A stretch of 33,262 nucleotides of DNA from an uncultured Pelagibacteraceae bacterium (GCA_902596785.1 CACJVG010000008.1:1-33262), one strand, 5' to 3'. Positions 8,687-17,493 are shown, numbered from the stretch's first letter. Made by a program: numbers and translations. Notes: generated from the letters alone by a model not told the origin.

Positions 8687-9385
8687 ATGCATATTTTGTT
8701 AACTAGACCACTGGAGGATTGCTCTGAAATGATATTAAAATTTCAATCATTAGGACATCAAGTTTCTCATCTTCCATTAATAAGAATTGAAAAGGTTAAT
8801 TATGAAGAAATTAACTTTTCTGAATATGGAGGAATTGTTTTTACTAGTGCAAATGCAGTAAAATTTTTAAACACAGTAAAATTAGATAAAAATATTAAAT
8901 GCTTTTGTGTTGGAAACGCTACAGAAAACAAAGCAAGAAGTGTTGGTTTTCAAAATACAATTGCGGCTGAAGGAAATGTTACAAACTTAAAGGAGTTAAT
9001 CATACAAAGTTATGAGTCCAAAAATAAAGAATTACTTTATGTTAGTGGTGAAACAATATCGGTTGATTTAGATCAACAGTTATTAAGCGAAGGTTTTAAG
9101 GTAAAAAGAATTATTAATTATAGAGTAGATTATAATCAAAAATTTGATGAGAAATTTGTTAATGAATTAAAATTAAACATGCCTGATATGGTCTATGTTT
9201 ACTCTCAAAATAGTGCGTCAAGTTTCTTAAATTTCATAAAGATTTACCAAACCGAAAATTTATGGATGAATACAAATTTAATGTGTATAGGCGAAAAAAC
9301 CTCGTCAATACTGAACGAAATCAAATGGAAAAAGATTTTTCTTTTTAACCCTGGAGAAGAAGAGTTTTTGTTATATAAAATTTAA
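8687..9385 (+). CDS. hemD: Uroporphyrinogen-III synthase
   Basis: Cyclises hydroxymethylbilane to uroporphyrinogen III. The 232-residue length and the two-lobed HemD pattern fit: ILLTRPLEDCSEM at the N-terminus, GGIVFTSANAVKFL (about 48-61), VGNATENKARSVGF (about 76-89), and in the second half LLYVSGE and VYVYSQNSASSFL. HemD sequences diverge strongly, so position right after hemC is the strongest evidence. The MscS gene begins two bases after its stop. Confidence 0.93.
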   Translation: MHILLTRPLEDCSEMILKFQSLGHQVSHLPLIRIEKVNYEEINFSEYGGIVFTSANAVKFLNTVKLDKNIKCFCVGNATENKARSVGFQNTIAAEGNVTNLKELIIQSYESKNKELLYVSGETISVDLDQQLLSEGFKVKRIINYRVDYNQKFDEKFVNELKLNMPDMVYVYSQNSASSFLNFIKIYQTENLWMNTNLMCIGEKTSSILNEIKWKKIFLFNPGEEEFLLYKI

Positions 9386-9387
9386 AA

Positions 9388-10473
9388 ATGGAATTAATTA
9401 ATAATTTTTCGGAGATATTTTTATCAGTATGGAATAAAGGAATTCTTGGTGTTGATATTTTTCAAATCTTAATTGGTATTGGAATATTTTTACTATTCCT
9501 AATTTTTAGAGGTCTAATAAGCAAATTAGTTATTAAAAAATTAGAAATTATCTCGAAAAGAACAACGAATAAATTAGATGATACTTTTGTTCAATCACTT
9601 GTAGGTCCAGCAAGATTTTTACCAATTGTATTAGGATTTTTTATTGCAAGCTACTACATGACTTTCTCACTAGAAGGAAGAGAAGTGGTAGATACAATTA
9701 ATAGAACGTTGATCACTATTTTAATTTTTTGGGTAATTCACCAAATCATAGAACCAATCTCATACATACTTAGTGGTTTAGACAAATTGTTAACAAGAGA
9801 ACTTATTGGCTGGATAATTAAATCGCTAAAAATTTTAATTTTTATTTTAGGTTTAGCAGCAGTTTTAGAATTGTGGGGAATTAAAATAGGTCCAATCATT
9901 GCAGGTCTTGGATTGTTTGGTGTTGCTGTAGCATTAGGGGCACAAGATTTATTCAAAAATTTAATATCAGGAATTTTAGTTTTAGTTGAAAAGAGATTTA
10001 AAATTGGAGACTGGATAGCTGTCGAGGGTATTATTGAAGGTGTAGTAGAAAAGATTGGATTTAGATCAACAACAATTAGAAAGTTTGATAAATCTCTTGC
10101 TATTATTCCAAATTTTCAATTTGCCGAAAACGCAGTTGTAAATGTAAGTGAAACTTCAAATTGGTTAATCAGCTGGATTATTACACTTCAATACGACTCT
10201 ACGGTAGATCAGTTAAAAAAAATTAGAGATGAAATCGAAAGTCATATTAATTCAAGCGAAGATTATAATACCTCAATTGGTGTTGCGGTAAGGGTTGATA
10301 AATTTTCTGATAGTTCAATAGATATGTATGTAAGATGCTTTACAAAAACAGGAAGTTGGAATAATTGGCTTGATGTAAAAGAAAGATTAGCAATTGCGAT
10401 AAAGGAAATTGTAGAAAAAAATGGTGCTTCATTTGCTTTTCCAAGTCAGTCGATTTATGTTGAGAAAAAATGA
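9388..10473 (+). CDS. MscS-family mechanosensitive ion channel
   Basis: A 361-residue inner-membrane protein with about five hydrophobic segments. The last, at about 166-195 (GLGLFGVAVALGAQD then LFKN), is the pore-lining helix, followed by the MscS beta domain with EKRFKIGDWI (201-210), EGVVEKIGFRSTTIR (217-231) and AIIPNFQF. A soluble alpha/beta vestibule region follows. Such channels release solutes on hypo-osmotic shock. It sits between hemD (2-nt gap) and a YggT gene (ATGA overlap). Subfamily unknown; the topology resembles YbiO/YnaI-like proteins with extra helices rather than the three-helix E. coli MscS. Confidence 0.93.
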   Translation: MELINNFSEIFLSVWNKGILGVDIFQILIGIGIFLLFLIFRGLISKLVIKKLEIISKRTTNKLDDTFVQSLVGPARFLPIVLGFFIASYYMTFSLEGREVVDTINRTLITILIFWVIHQIIEPISYILSGLDKLLTRELIGWIIKSLKILIFILGLAAVLELWGIKIGPIIAGLGLFGVAVALGAQDLFKNLISGILVLVEKRFKIGDWIAVEGIIEGVVEKIGFRSTTIRKFDKSLAIIPNFQFAENAVVNVSETSNWLISWIITLQYDSTVDQLKKIRDEIESHINSSEDYNTSIGVAVRVDKFSDSSIDMYVRCFTKTGSWNNWLDVKERLAIAIKEIVEKNGASFAFPSQSIYVEKK

Positions 10474-10760
10474 TAGCTATTTTTTATTTAGTTTTACAAA
10501 TTTTAAAATTGTATTCTTACGTTGTAATAGCCAATGTTATTGTAAGTTGGTTAATAGCTTTTAACGTTCTTAATACTCAAAATAGGTTTGTGTATGCAAT
10601 TTTAGAGTTAAGTTACAAATTAACTGAGCCTTTCCTGAATAAAATTAGACGTTTTTTGCCAAATTTAGGTTCACTAGATATTTCTCCAATCATTCTTCTT
10701 TTATTGATTTGGTTTATTGAAATGTGTATGAAGCTGTACATTGCACCAATGATTTTTTAA
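10470..10760 (+). CDS. YggT family membrane protein
   Basis: A 96-residue protein with two hydrophobic regions separated by an amphipathic segment. It fits the YggT pattern: IVSWLIAFNVLNTQN, then TEPFLNKIRRFLPNLGSLDISPIIL in two adjoining parts, then a terminal hydrophobic helix. It overlaps the mscS stop by 4 nt (ATGA) and precedes folD by 9 nt. YggT genes are often near folD or small DUF167 genes in proteobacteria. The family function is not settled. Confidence 0.9.
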   Translation: MIAIFYLVLQILKLYSYVVIANVIVSWLIAFNVLNTQNRFVYAILELSYKLTEPFLNKIRRFLPNLGSLDISPIILLLLIWFIEMCMKLYIAPMIF

Positions 10761-10769
10761 GAGAAAAAT

Positions 10770-11615
10770 ATGATTTTAATTGATGGAAAAAAAGCGGCCG
10801 CAGAATTAAGAGCAGAGTTAAAGGAAGAAGTTGCAGAGTTAAAATCAAAACATAATAAAGTGCCAGGTTTAACAGTTATACTGATTGGTGATTTAACACC
10901 TAGTCAGATTTATGTCAGAAATAAAGAAAAGTCAGCAAATGAGGTAGGATTAAAATCTGAAGTTATTAAATATCCAGACTCAGTCGAAGAAAAAACTGTT
11001 TTAGAAAAAATACAAGAATTAAATAGTGACGAAACTGTTTCAGGAATTTTAGTTCAACTTCCTTTACCTAAGCACATTGATAAGCAGAAGGTTATAGAAG
11101 CTATTGATCCCTCAAAAGACGTAGATGGATTTCATCCAATGAATGTAGGCAATCTTTCATCTGGTTATGAAAGTTCGGTACCTTGTACACCGCTTGGATG
11201 TTATTTGTTGATAAAAAAAATTGAACCTAATTTAAGTGGCAAAAAAGCTGTAGTTGTGGGTAGATCGAATTTAAATGGTAAACCAATGACACAACTTCTT
11301 TTAAAGGAAAATTGCACTGTAACTATAACTCATTCAAAAACTAAAGATTTAAAAGCTGAATGTTTAGAGGCAGATATAATTGTTGCAGCTGTAGGTATAC
11401 CCGAACTTGTTAGAGGAGATTGGGTTAAGAAAGATGCTATTGTTATTGATGTTGGTATAAATAAAACTGATAACGGTATAGTTGGTGATGTTCATTTTGA
11501 TGAAGTTTCAAAAAATGCAAAAGCACTTACTCCAGTTCCTGGCGGTGTAGGTCCAATGACCATTGCTTGTTTGCTTAAAAATACGATTGACTGTTTCAAA
11601 AGATCGCAAATTTAA
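10770..11615 (+). CDS. folD: Bifunctional methylenetetrahydrofolate dehydrogenase / cyclohydrolase
   Basis: Converts 5,10-methylene-THF to 10-formyl-THF through methenyl-THF with NADP+. The 281-residue protein has Y48 and catalytic K52 in IYVRNKEKSANEVG, VDGFHPMNVGNL, PCTPLGCY, a Rossmann loop VVVGRSNLNGKPM, and the C-terminal TPVPGGVGPMTIACLL. The Rossmann motif has LNG where many homologues have IVG, a mild variation. A short leader containing GAGAAAAAT precedes the ATG. It is full length. Confidence 0.97.
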   Translation: MILIDGKKAAAELRAELKEEVAELKSKHNKVPGLTVILIGDLTPSQIYVRNKEKSANEVGLKSEVIKYPDSVEEKTVLEKIQELNSDETVSGILVQLPLPKHIDKQKVIEAIDPSKDVDGFHPMNVGNLSSGYESSVPCTPLGCYLLIKKIEPNLSGKKAVVVGRSNLNGKPMTQLLLKENCTVTITHSKTKDLKAECLEADIIVAAVGIPELVRGDWVKKDAIVIDVGINKTDNGIVGDVHFDEVSKNAKALTPVPGGVGPMTIACLLKNTIDCFKRSQI

Positions 11616-11653
11616 TAATTAAACCATAAGCTGTAATCTGTTAATTTATCAGG

Positions 11654-11857
11654 ATGAAAAAACCTAAGCGACCGTACAGATTTGGTATAATTTTTTTGCT
11701 TCTTACTGTTCCACCTATTGGAGCAACCCAGTTAGGTTGGTATTTGCATGACAAGCAAACTGGTTTTGATTATGGTATGATTGTAGGTACAGTATCAGTA
11801 ATATACGCTGCATATTTAATGTATGAAAAAAACTGGCGTGAAGAAGATGAAGATTAA
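11654..11857 (+). CDS. Small two-helix membrane protein, unknown function
   Basis: A 67-residue protein with basic N-terminus KKPKRPYRF, two likely membrane helices (about 10-28 and 39-57), and an acidic tail WREEDED. I do not recognise the family. Charge distribution suggests both ends are cytoplasmic. It follows folD by 38 nt and precedes the SHOCT protein by 3 nt, so the two small membrane proteins are probably made together. Confidence 0.7.
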   Translation: MKKPKRPYRFGIIFLLLTVPPIGATQLGWYLHDKQTGFDYGMIVGTVSVIYAAYLMYEKNWREEDED

Positions 11858-11860
11858 ATT

Positions 11861-12136
11861 ATGGAAAAAATAATTTTTTTTGGATTGGTCATTCCTATTA
11901 TGGCTTATGTTTTATATTTAGGTGGAATGGCAATTATGAATGGATTTAAATCTAAAGAAGCTAATAGAGCTGAGAAAGAGGAAGCTGAAAATGAAAGTGG
12001 GGATACAAGCGAGACTTCTGCCGAACAAAGTAGCAATTTAAGTGATGAACTTACTAAATTGAATGATTTAAAAGAAAAAGGAATTATTTCTCAAGAGGAA
12101 TTTGAAAAGGCCAAAAACAAACTATTAAATAATTAA
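11861..12136 (+). CDS. SHOCT domain-containing small membrane protein
   Basis: A 91-residue protein. Residues 4-28 form one membrane helix (IIFFGLVIPIMAYVLYLGGMA region), followed by an acidic, low-complexity linker (about 33-60). The end is a short C-terminal SHOCT helix pair, LTKLNDLKEKGIISQEEFEKA at its core, closing with KNKLLNN. SHOCT domains are short oligomerisation or binding modules found at protein ends. Role here unknown. It ends 11 nt before the dehalogenase-like gene. Confidence 0.8.
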   Translation: MEKIIFFGLVIPIMAYVLYLGGMAIMNGFKSKEANRAEKEEAENESGDTSETSAEQSSNLSDELTKLNDLKEKGIISQEEFEKAKNKLLNN

Positions 12137-12147
12137 ATAGTTTAATC

Positions 12148-13035
12148 ATGTTCAAGAGTTTTAAAAAAAAATTTGTTAAAGTAAACAAGGGAAAAATATT
12201 CTGTCGATATAAAGGAAACGGTCCTCCATTATTGCTACTTCACGGATATCCACAATCACATTTTATGTGGCATAAGACTGCCCCTGAGCTTAGTAAATAT
12301 TTTACTGTAATAGTTGCTGACCTTAGAGGATATGGAGATAGCTTTGTTTTACCTGGTGGAATTAATCATAAAAATTATTCAAAAAGAGAAATGGCTAAAG
12401 ATATGGTTCAGTTGATGAATAAATTAAATTTTAAAAAATTTTTTGTTGCTGGACATGATAGGGGCGGAAGAGTTGCACACAGAATGGCAAGAGATTATAG
12501 AAATAAAATTATGGCTTTAAGTGTATTAGATATTTGTCCAACTCTAGATATGTACGAGCATACAGATATGAAATTTGCAAAAGGATATTTTCATTGGTTT
12601 TATTTAATACAGCCCGCACCTTTACCAGAGAAAATGATAATGGCACACCCTAAAAGATGGTTACATAGTCGGTTTAATAGGTCATCTAAACGTGCGATTG
12701 GAAGAGTTGAAGATGAATATTTTAGAGCCTTTAAACAAAGTAAAAGAATTCACGCAACATGTGAAGATTATAGAGCTGCGGCCACTATAGACTTAGAGCA
12801 TGATAAAAAAGATAGAAATAAAAAATTAAATATTCCTATACAAGTTTTGTGGGGTAAAAAGGGAGTTGTTGGAACGCAATTTAATTCGATTAAAATTTGG
12901 CAAAAATATACAATTAAAAAAATTTATGGTGCAGAAATTAATTCTGATCATTTCATTCCAGAGGAAAGTCCTAAACAAACTATAAATCACCTAAAAAATT
13001 TTTTTTTAAAAAATGTTAAAGATAATTCCAAATAA
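12148..13035 (+). CDS. Alpha/beta hydrolase, fluoroacetate/haloacetate dehalogenase type
   Basis: A 295-residue alpha/beta hydrolase. It carries the full residue pattern of fluoroacetate dehalogenases: oxyanion segment LLHGYPQSHFMWH, nucleophile D104 followed by R105 and R108 (GHDRGGR), acid D128 (VLDICPT), halide-site H149, W150 and Y208 (FHW, CEDYRA), and catalytic H268 (SDHFIPEE). QPAPLPE after HW is also typical. These enzymes hydrolyse haloacetates to glycolate plus halide. Natural substrate here is unknown; an epoxide hydrolase or other dehalogenase is possible, but the paired arginines for a carboxylate argue for a 2-halo acid. The next gene overlaps its 3' end by 23 nt. Confidence 0.88.
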   Translation: MFKSFKKKFVKVNKGKIFCRYKGNGPPLLLLHGYPQSHFMWHKTAPELSKYFTVIVADLRGYGDSFVLPGGINHKNYSKREMAKDMVQLMNKLNFKKFFVAGHDRGGRVAHRMARDYRNKIMALSVLDICPTLDMYEHTDMKFAKGYFHWFYLIQPAPLPEKMIMAHPKRWLHSRFNRSSKRAIGRVEDEYFRAFKQSKRIHATCEDYRAAATIDLEHDKKDRNKKLNIPIQVLWGKKGVVGTQFNSIKIWQKYTIKKIYGAEINSDHFIPEESPKQTINHLKNFFLKNVKDNSK

Positions 13036-13804
13036 AAAAAATATTGGAGCTGAAATAATTGTAAATTTAATAGACATTACGAATAAAGATATTTTAAAAA
13101 TTAAGAAAGCACTGAATAAATATGGAATGTTATATTTTAAGGAACAAAAATTAACTTCTAAACTTTACATTAAGTTTGCAAAATGTTTCGGAAATTTAGC
13201 CAATTATCCAAGACTAAAAGGTTTAAATAAAAAATTTCCTCAAATTACAGTAGTGCAAAGAAAATCAACTGATAAAGGACCAAGTTTTGGTGAACAATTT
13301 CATACAGACTCGATTTATACAAAAAAACCACCAAGATTTACAATGTTGCTTTCTAAACTTGTGCCAAAAAAAGGAAAAGCTAATACAGAATTTTGTTCTC
13401 AATATCTTGCTTATAAAGAATTACCAAGTCCAATAAAAAGAAAATTTAAAAATATTAAAGGTAAATATTCCTCTGAGGGTCCAATCTCGGTTACAACAAA
13501 AGAAAGAGTAAAAGAAAAAGGAAAAAATATTAAAGAGCTTAAATCTTCACATAAAATAATTAGGAAAATCAGCACAAATTATTCTATTTATTGCAGTCCA
13601 GGACATTTTGTTGGTTTTAGCTCAAAGATAAAAAATCAAGAAAAGCTAAAAAAATTTTTATTTAACCATCAAATCAAGAAGAAGTTTCAATTTTCATTGC
13701 CTTGGGAAAAAAATCAATTGGCTATATGGGATAATAGATCTATGCTTCATCAAGCAACACCTTTCAAAGGAAATAGAATAATGCATAGAATAACAATCAA
13801 ATAA
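13013..13804 (+). CDS. TauD/TfdA-family 2-oxoglutarate/Fe(II) dioxygenase
   Basis: A 263-residue oxygenase with the iron ligands H97, D99 (QFHTDSIY) and H246 (SMLHQATPF). Near the C-terminus lies the 2-oxoglutarate-binding Arg (R259 in IMHRITI). The N-terminal YGMLYFKEQKL and CFGNLANYPRL also fit. Family members hydroxylate taurine, 2,4-D, carnitine precursors and similar acids; the substrate cannot be read from the sequence. It starts inside the 3' end of the dehalogenase-like gene and ends 3 nt before the AEC transporter, so these three probably form a catabolic unit. It is very Lys-rich. Confidence 0.88.
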   Translation: MLKIIPNKKNIGAEIIVNLIDITNKDILKIKKALNKYGMLYFKEQKLTSKLYIKFAKCFGNLANYPRLKGLNKKFPQITVVQRKSTDKGPSFGEQFHTDSIYTKKPPRFTMLLSKLVPKKGKANTEFCSQYLAYKELPSPIKRKFKNIKGKYSSEGPISVTTKERVKEKGKNIKELKSSHKIIRKISTNYSIYCSPGHFVGFSSKIKNQEKLKKFLFNHQIKKKFQFSLPWEKNQLAIWDNRSMLHQATPFKGNRIMHRITIK

Positions 13805-13807
13805 TTT

Positions 13808-14734
13808 ATGTTCACAATTTTTTTAGGACTAACTCCATTTATATTTATTACTTTTTTAGGTTTTGTTTTTGGTAAGTTGAAGGTCTTAGACCTTAGTCAT
13901 GCTAAAATTTTAAATCTTTTCTTGTTCTATATTGCAGTTCCAGCATTGATAATTAAGCTAATAGCACAAAATGAAATTGGACAAGTAGATTTCAAACAAA
14001 TTTTCTCTTATTTAATTATGCAGTCGATATGTGGAATTATCGCCTACTTAATTACTTCAAAATATTTTAAAAGATCAATCCCAGAGTCAATTATTTGGGC
14101 TTTAACAGTTGCATTATCAAACCATGTAACTTTGCTCTTACCAATAACAGAAATTTATTTTCAACAAAATGTAATTACACAAGTTGCAAGTATCATATTA
14201 ATGGATGGGATAATTTTATTATCTGTAATTGCTTTTTTTCTCGAATTATCTACAAAAAAAAATGTAAATTTATTTAATTTTATTAAAAATTTATTTTTAA
14301 ACCCATTTATACTTTCAATAATTATTGGTCTATTATTTTCATTATTAAATTTTAATATTGATCAAACACCGATTGAATACACTTTGTCTAAACTTGCAGC
14401 ATGTGTTTCTCCAGTTGGATTGTTTGCAATTGGCATAACTCTTTCATTTTATACTAAAAATGTAATTAACAAATTATCTGTATCTATTTCAGTTTTAAAA
14501 TTAGTTATTTCCCCAATAATTTTATTGTTAATTGGATTAGTGTTTTTTAATGCAGGATTGCCAGCTGAAATACCAGGTGCTTTCTTTGTGAGTGTTGCGC
14601 CTTGTGGAGTTACTTCTATAGTTTTATGTGCCGCTTATAATGTAAGTCCCGAAAATATAATTAAAGCAATTTTTATCTCTACTATTGCTTCTATAGGGAC
14701 TATATTTTTTGCAATTAAGTATTTAACTCTATAA
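13808..14734 (+). CDS. AEC family transporter (auxin efflux carrier-like)
   Basis: A 308-residue inner-membrane protein with about ten hydrophobic helices in two halves: GFVFGKLKVLDLSHAKILN near the start, then after a central loop FILSIIIGLLFSLLNF and SPVGLFAIGITLSFY. AEC proteins move small organic acids or related compounds, often for secretion. Position three bases after the dioxygenase suggests transport of a substrate or product of that pair. Its stop overlaps the stop of the convergent hydrolase gene by 6 bp. Confidence 0.9.
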   Translation: MFTIFLGLTPFIFITFLGFVFGKLKVLDLSHAKILNLFLFYIAVPALIIKLIAQNEIGQVDFKQIFSYLIMQSICGIIAYLITSKYFKRSIPESIIWALTVALSNHVTLLLPITEIYFQQNVITQVASIILMDGIILLSVIAFFLELSTKKNVNLFNFIKNLFLNPFILSIIIGLLFSLLNFNIDQTPIEYTLSKLAACVSPVGLFAIGITLSFYTKNVINKLSVSISVLKLVISPIILLLIGLVFFNAGLPAEIPGAFFVSVAPCGVTSIVLCAAYNVSPENIIKAIFISTIASIGTIFFAIKYLTL

Positions 14735-15712
14735 CAATTTATCTAAAGGACTAACTTCTCCAATTTTAAAAATAATTGCATCTTCTTTATTAAAACCATA
14801 TTTTTCAGCACTATCTTTAAATCTAATTGGGGGTTCCATAATCGGTTCTAATGACAAAACAAACGTTCCCCAATGCATCCCTAACACTTTTTTACTTTTT
14901 AGGTCTTGTGCAACATTCAGGGCTTCTTCTGGTGTAGTATGATAAATAGTTTTATCAAACATTGGTTTGAAATTATAAGCCCCAATATTAATCATTGTCA
15001 GATCTATAGGACCATATTTTTCACCTAGTTCTTTGTAGACTTTCCCATATCCAGTGTCACATGCAAATAAAATTTTTTTATTTTTATGTTCTATTAAAAA
15101 ATTACCCCACAAAGTTTTATTAGTGTCTGTTAAACTTCTCTTTGACCAATGAACTGCAGGAAGTAAAGAAATTTTCAAATCCTCATTTATAATTATTTGA
15201 TCATACCAATCCATTTCATTTACATCTTTATATCCTTTAAAATATTTACCAAGATTTAGTGGTGCTAATACTTTTGCACTTTTAAAAGGAAAATTTCTAA
15301 TTGTTGACATGTCCTGATGATCGTAATGATTATGAGTGAGTAAAAATATATCCGTTTTTGGTATCTCATTTAATTTTATTGCAGGATTAGTAAATCTTTT
15401 TGGACCAAAGATTAGTGGTCCAGCATTCTTTGAAAATACAGGATCTGTTATAATTGTAGTTGCACCTAATTTTATAAGATATGTCGCGTGACCTATCCAA
15501 GCAATATAGTCATTGTCTTTATATTTTTCTAAATCAGCTAATACTTTTTGTTTTTCAATAACATGTTCTTTTGGATAAGTTAAATCAACTTTTTTTCTCA
15601 ATTTACTGAAAATTCTATAAGAAAATTTTCCTGACCTAGATATTATTACCGGAGATCCTTTTGGATTCCTGAAAGTACCATCAGGCAAATGATGATAAGG
15701 TCTTTCTTTCAT
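14729..15712 (-). CDS. Metallo-beta-lactamase-fold hydrolase (NAPE-PLD-like)
   Basis: A 327-residue metallo-hydrolase with the ligand set H127, H129, D131 and H132 (THNHYDHQDM), H188 (PAVHWSKR), D219 (FACDTGYG) and H280 (GMHWGTF). WIGHATYLIKLGATTIITDPVF and RFTNPA are typical of the bacterial proteins related to N-acylphosphatidylethanolamine phospholipase D and UlaG. The substrate is unknown; some relatives act on phospholipids. No signal peptide. It lies one base after the beta-propeller gene on the same strand. Confidence 0.88.
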   Translation of the reverse strand: MKERPYHHLPDGTFRNPKGSPVIISRSGKFSYRIFSKLRKKVDLTYPKEHVIEKQKVLADLEKYKDNDYIAWIGHATYLIKLGATTIITDPVFSKNAGPLIFGPKRFTNPAIKLNEIPKTDIFLLTHNHYDHQDMSTIRNFPFKSAKVLAPLNLGKYFKGYKDVNEMDWYDQIIINEDLKISLLPAVHWSKRSLTDTNKTLWGNFLIEHKNKKILFACDTGYGKVYKELGEKYGPIDLTMINIGAYNFKPMFDKTIYHTTPEEALNVAQDLKSKKVLGMHWGTFVLSLEPIMEPPIRFKDSAEKYGFNKEDAIIFKIGEVSPLDKLL

Positions 15713-15713
15713 A

Positions 15714-16808
15714 TTATTTTTTTTTCTCCATTAACCATAAGCTATTTCCCGCAAGAAAATATATTTTTCCATTAACAGGATGAACTTGTATATCTCTTAT
15801 TCTTCCAATTTTATCTTTAAAAATAATTGTTTCTTGAATGTTAGATGAATTTTGAAAGTTTAATTTTCTTAATGATTTATCTTTTAAAGAAGTAATGAGC
15901 GCTTCGCCATTCCACTCATCAAATTCTTTTCCTTTATAAATGGTTATTGCACTTGCAGCTATTGAAGGTACCCAGTATTGGAGTGCCTTAGTAAAACCTG
16001 GTTTCCATTTAGGTCCAATCGTTGACCCTGAATAATTTGTTCCACCCCAACCTAAAATTTTCCAACCATAATTCTCTCCCTTTTTTACTTCACCAAACCA
16101 ATCACCACCTTTTGCACCATGGTTGCTTGCATAAATTTTTCCATCAAAAGAGGAATAGGTTAGACCTTGAGGATTACGAACACCTATTTGATAAATTTCT
16201 GGTAACCAATCTGATTTACCTCTAAATTTAGGGTTATCTTTTGGAATACTACCATCTAAATAAATTCGGATAATACTTCCAGGATGGCTTGTCGGATCTT
16301 GAGCAATCATACCCCCACCTCTTTCACCAGCAGATGCAAAAAGATAATTGTCTTTTATAGCCAGTCTTGAACCGAAATGATAACCAGATTCTATTGGTGG
16401 TTCAGCTTGAAATATATTTTCAAAATCTAAATTTTTTTTGTTTAATTTAGCTTTTGCAATTGATGTACTAGTTTTCCAATCCCCTCTATTTTCTGAATAA
16501 GAAATCCATAAGTAATTATCTTGGTAAATAATATCTAATAAACCTCCTTGTCCATGTACAAAATAATTTAAGTTATGTTTAACTTCATAAACTTCTTCAG
16601 AAATAATATTTACTATTTTTATTTTTCCAGTTTTTTCAGTGATAATAACCTCTTCATCACTTATAAAAGACGATCCCCATGGGTCATTTAAATCTGCCAA
16701 TTTTTTAAAAGTAAAATTTTCAGAAAAACTTTTCGATGAAAATAAAAAAAAGAAAAATATCGATAAAAAATATTTGATCACTTTATGAAAGCTTAGATCT
16801 ACCACCAT
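15714..16808 (-). CDS. Exported glucose/sorbosone dehydrogenase-family beta-propeller (PQQ-type)
   Basis: A 364-residue protein with an N-terminal signal peptide (KVIKYFLSIFFFFLFSSKSFS) and a six-bladed propeller typical of soluble aldose sugar dehydrogenases (GSDH domain). Supporting segments are SGYHFGSRLAI, AGERGGGMIAQDP, GVRNPQGL, SNHGAKGGDWFGE and ENYGWK. Family members oxidise sugars or aldehydes with PQQ in the periplasm. The ATG at 16808 overlaps the upstream SDR gene by 26 nt. A GTG at 16781, one base after the SDR stop, would give a cleaner signal peptide and may be the true start. No PQQ biosynthesis gene is in the window. Confidence 0.88.
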   Translation of the reverse strand: MVVDLSFHKVIKYFLSIFFFFLFSSKSFSENFTFKKLADLNDPWGSSFISDEEVIITEKTGKIKIVNIISEEVYEVKHNLNYFVHGQGGLLDIIYQDNYLWISYSENRGDWKTSTSIAKAKLNKKNLDFENIFQAEPPIESGYHFGSRLAIKDNYLFASAGERGGGMIAQDPTSHPGSIIRIYLDGSIPKDNPKFRGKSDWLPEIYQIGVRNPQGLTYSSFDGKIYASNHGAKGGDWFGEVKKGENYGWKILGWGGTNYSGSTIGPKWKPGFTKALQYWVPSIAASAITIYKGKEFDEWNGEALITSLKDKSLRKLNFQNSSNIQETIIFKDKIGRIRDIQVHPVNGKIYFLAGNSLWLMEKKK

Positions 16809-17493
16809 CTACAGCAATTATTTGGCCTGTAACCCAAGAACTATCCTCTGTTAGTAAGAATTTAGCAAGAGCAGCGGAGTCTTTACCTTCGCCTAATCTT
16901 TTAAGGGGATGTGCTTTTGCAATGCCTTCAGCTATAGCAGTATTTTTTAACATTGGTTCTGCTATTTTAGATTTTGTTAAACTTGGTGCCACACAATTTA
17001 CTCTTATGTGTGGAGCGAATTCTGCTGCAAGAGAAACCGTCAATCCCTCAACAGCTGCTTTTGCTGATGCTATGATTGCATGGTTAGTAAAACCTCTTTG
17101 AGCAGCAACAGTTGAAAATAAGACTATTGAACCTTTATTTTTTTTTAAACTTTCCTGATATCCTTTAATAGCTTCTACAGCAGAATAAAGATTAAGTTTC
17201 ATGCATTTCTGAAAGTCTTGTTCATTAACCATTCTTAATGGCTTTAAATCAATTGAACCGACACAATAAGCTAAGCCTTTAATTTCAGAAATATCTGATT
17301 TAACTTTTTCTATAAACCCATCCTCTAAAACATCTGCAACTGTACTTGAGCATCCAAGTTTTTCAGAGACAGAGCTAAGTTCACTTTCATTTCTTCCAAC
17401 TAAATGAATATCGTTTCCAGAGTTTTTTAATTGTTCTGCTAAACTTGACCCAATAGAACCTGTCGCACCAAAAATTACATATTTTTCTGACAT
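16783..17493 (-). CDS. SDR-family protein lacking the catalytic tyrosine
   Basis: A 236-residue Rossmann-fold protein with the dinucleotide loop FGATGSIGSSLAEQL, YCVGSID in place of NNAG, and the C-terminal WVTGQIIAVDGG. The active-site segment reads NHAIIASAKAAVEG: the Lys of YxxxK is present but the Tyr position is Ile, while the Ser-containing strand FSTVAAQRG is kept. From memory, a subgroup of SDR proteins near photolyase genes shows this change. It may have altered chemistry or be a binding protein. It is divergent from the photolyase with only 27 nt between start codons. Confidence 0.9.
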   Translation of the reverse strand: MSEKYVIFGATGSIGSSLAEQLKNSGNDIHLVGRNESELSSVSEKLGCSSTVADVLEDGFIEKVKSDISEIKGLAYCVGSIDLKPLRMVNEQDFQKCMKLNLYSAVEAIKGYQESLKKNKGSIVLFSTVAAQRGFTNHAIIASAKAAVEGLTVSLAAEFAPHIRVNCVAPSLTKSKIAEPMLKNTAIAEGIAKAHPLKRLGEGKDSAALAKFLLTEDSSWVTGQIIAVDGGRSKLS

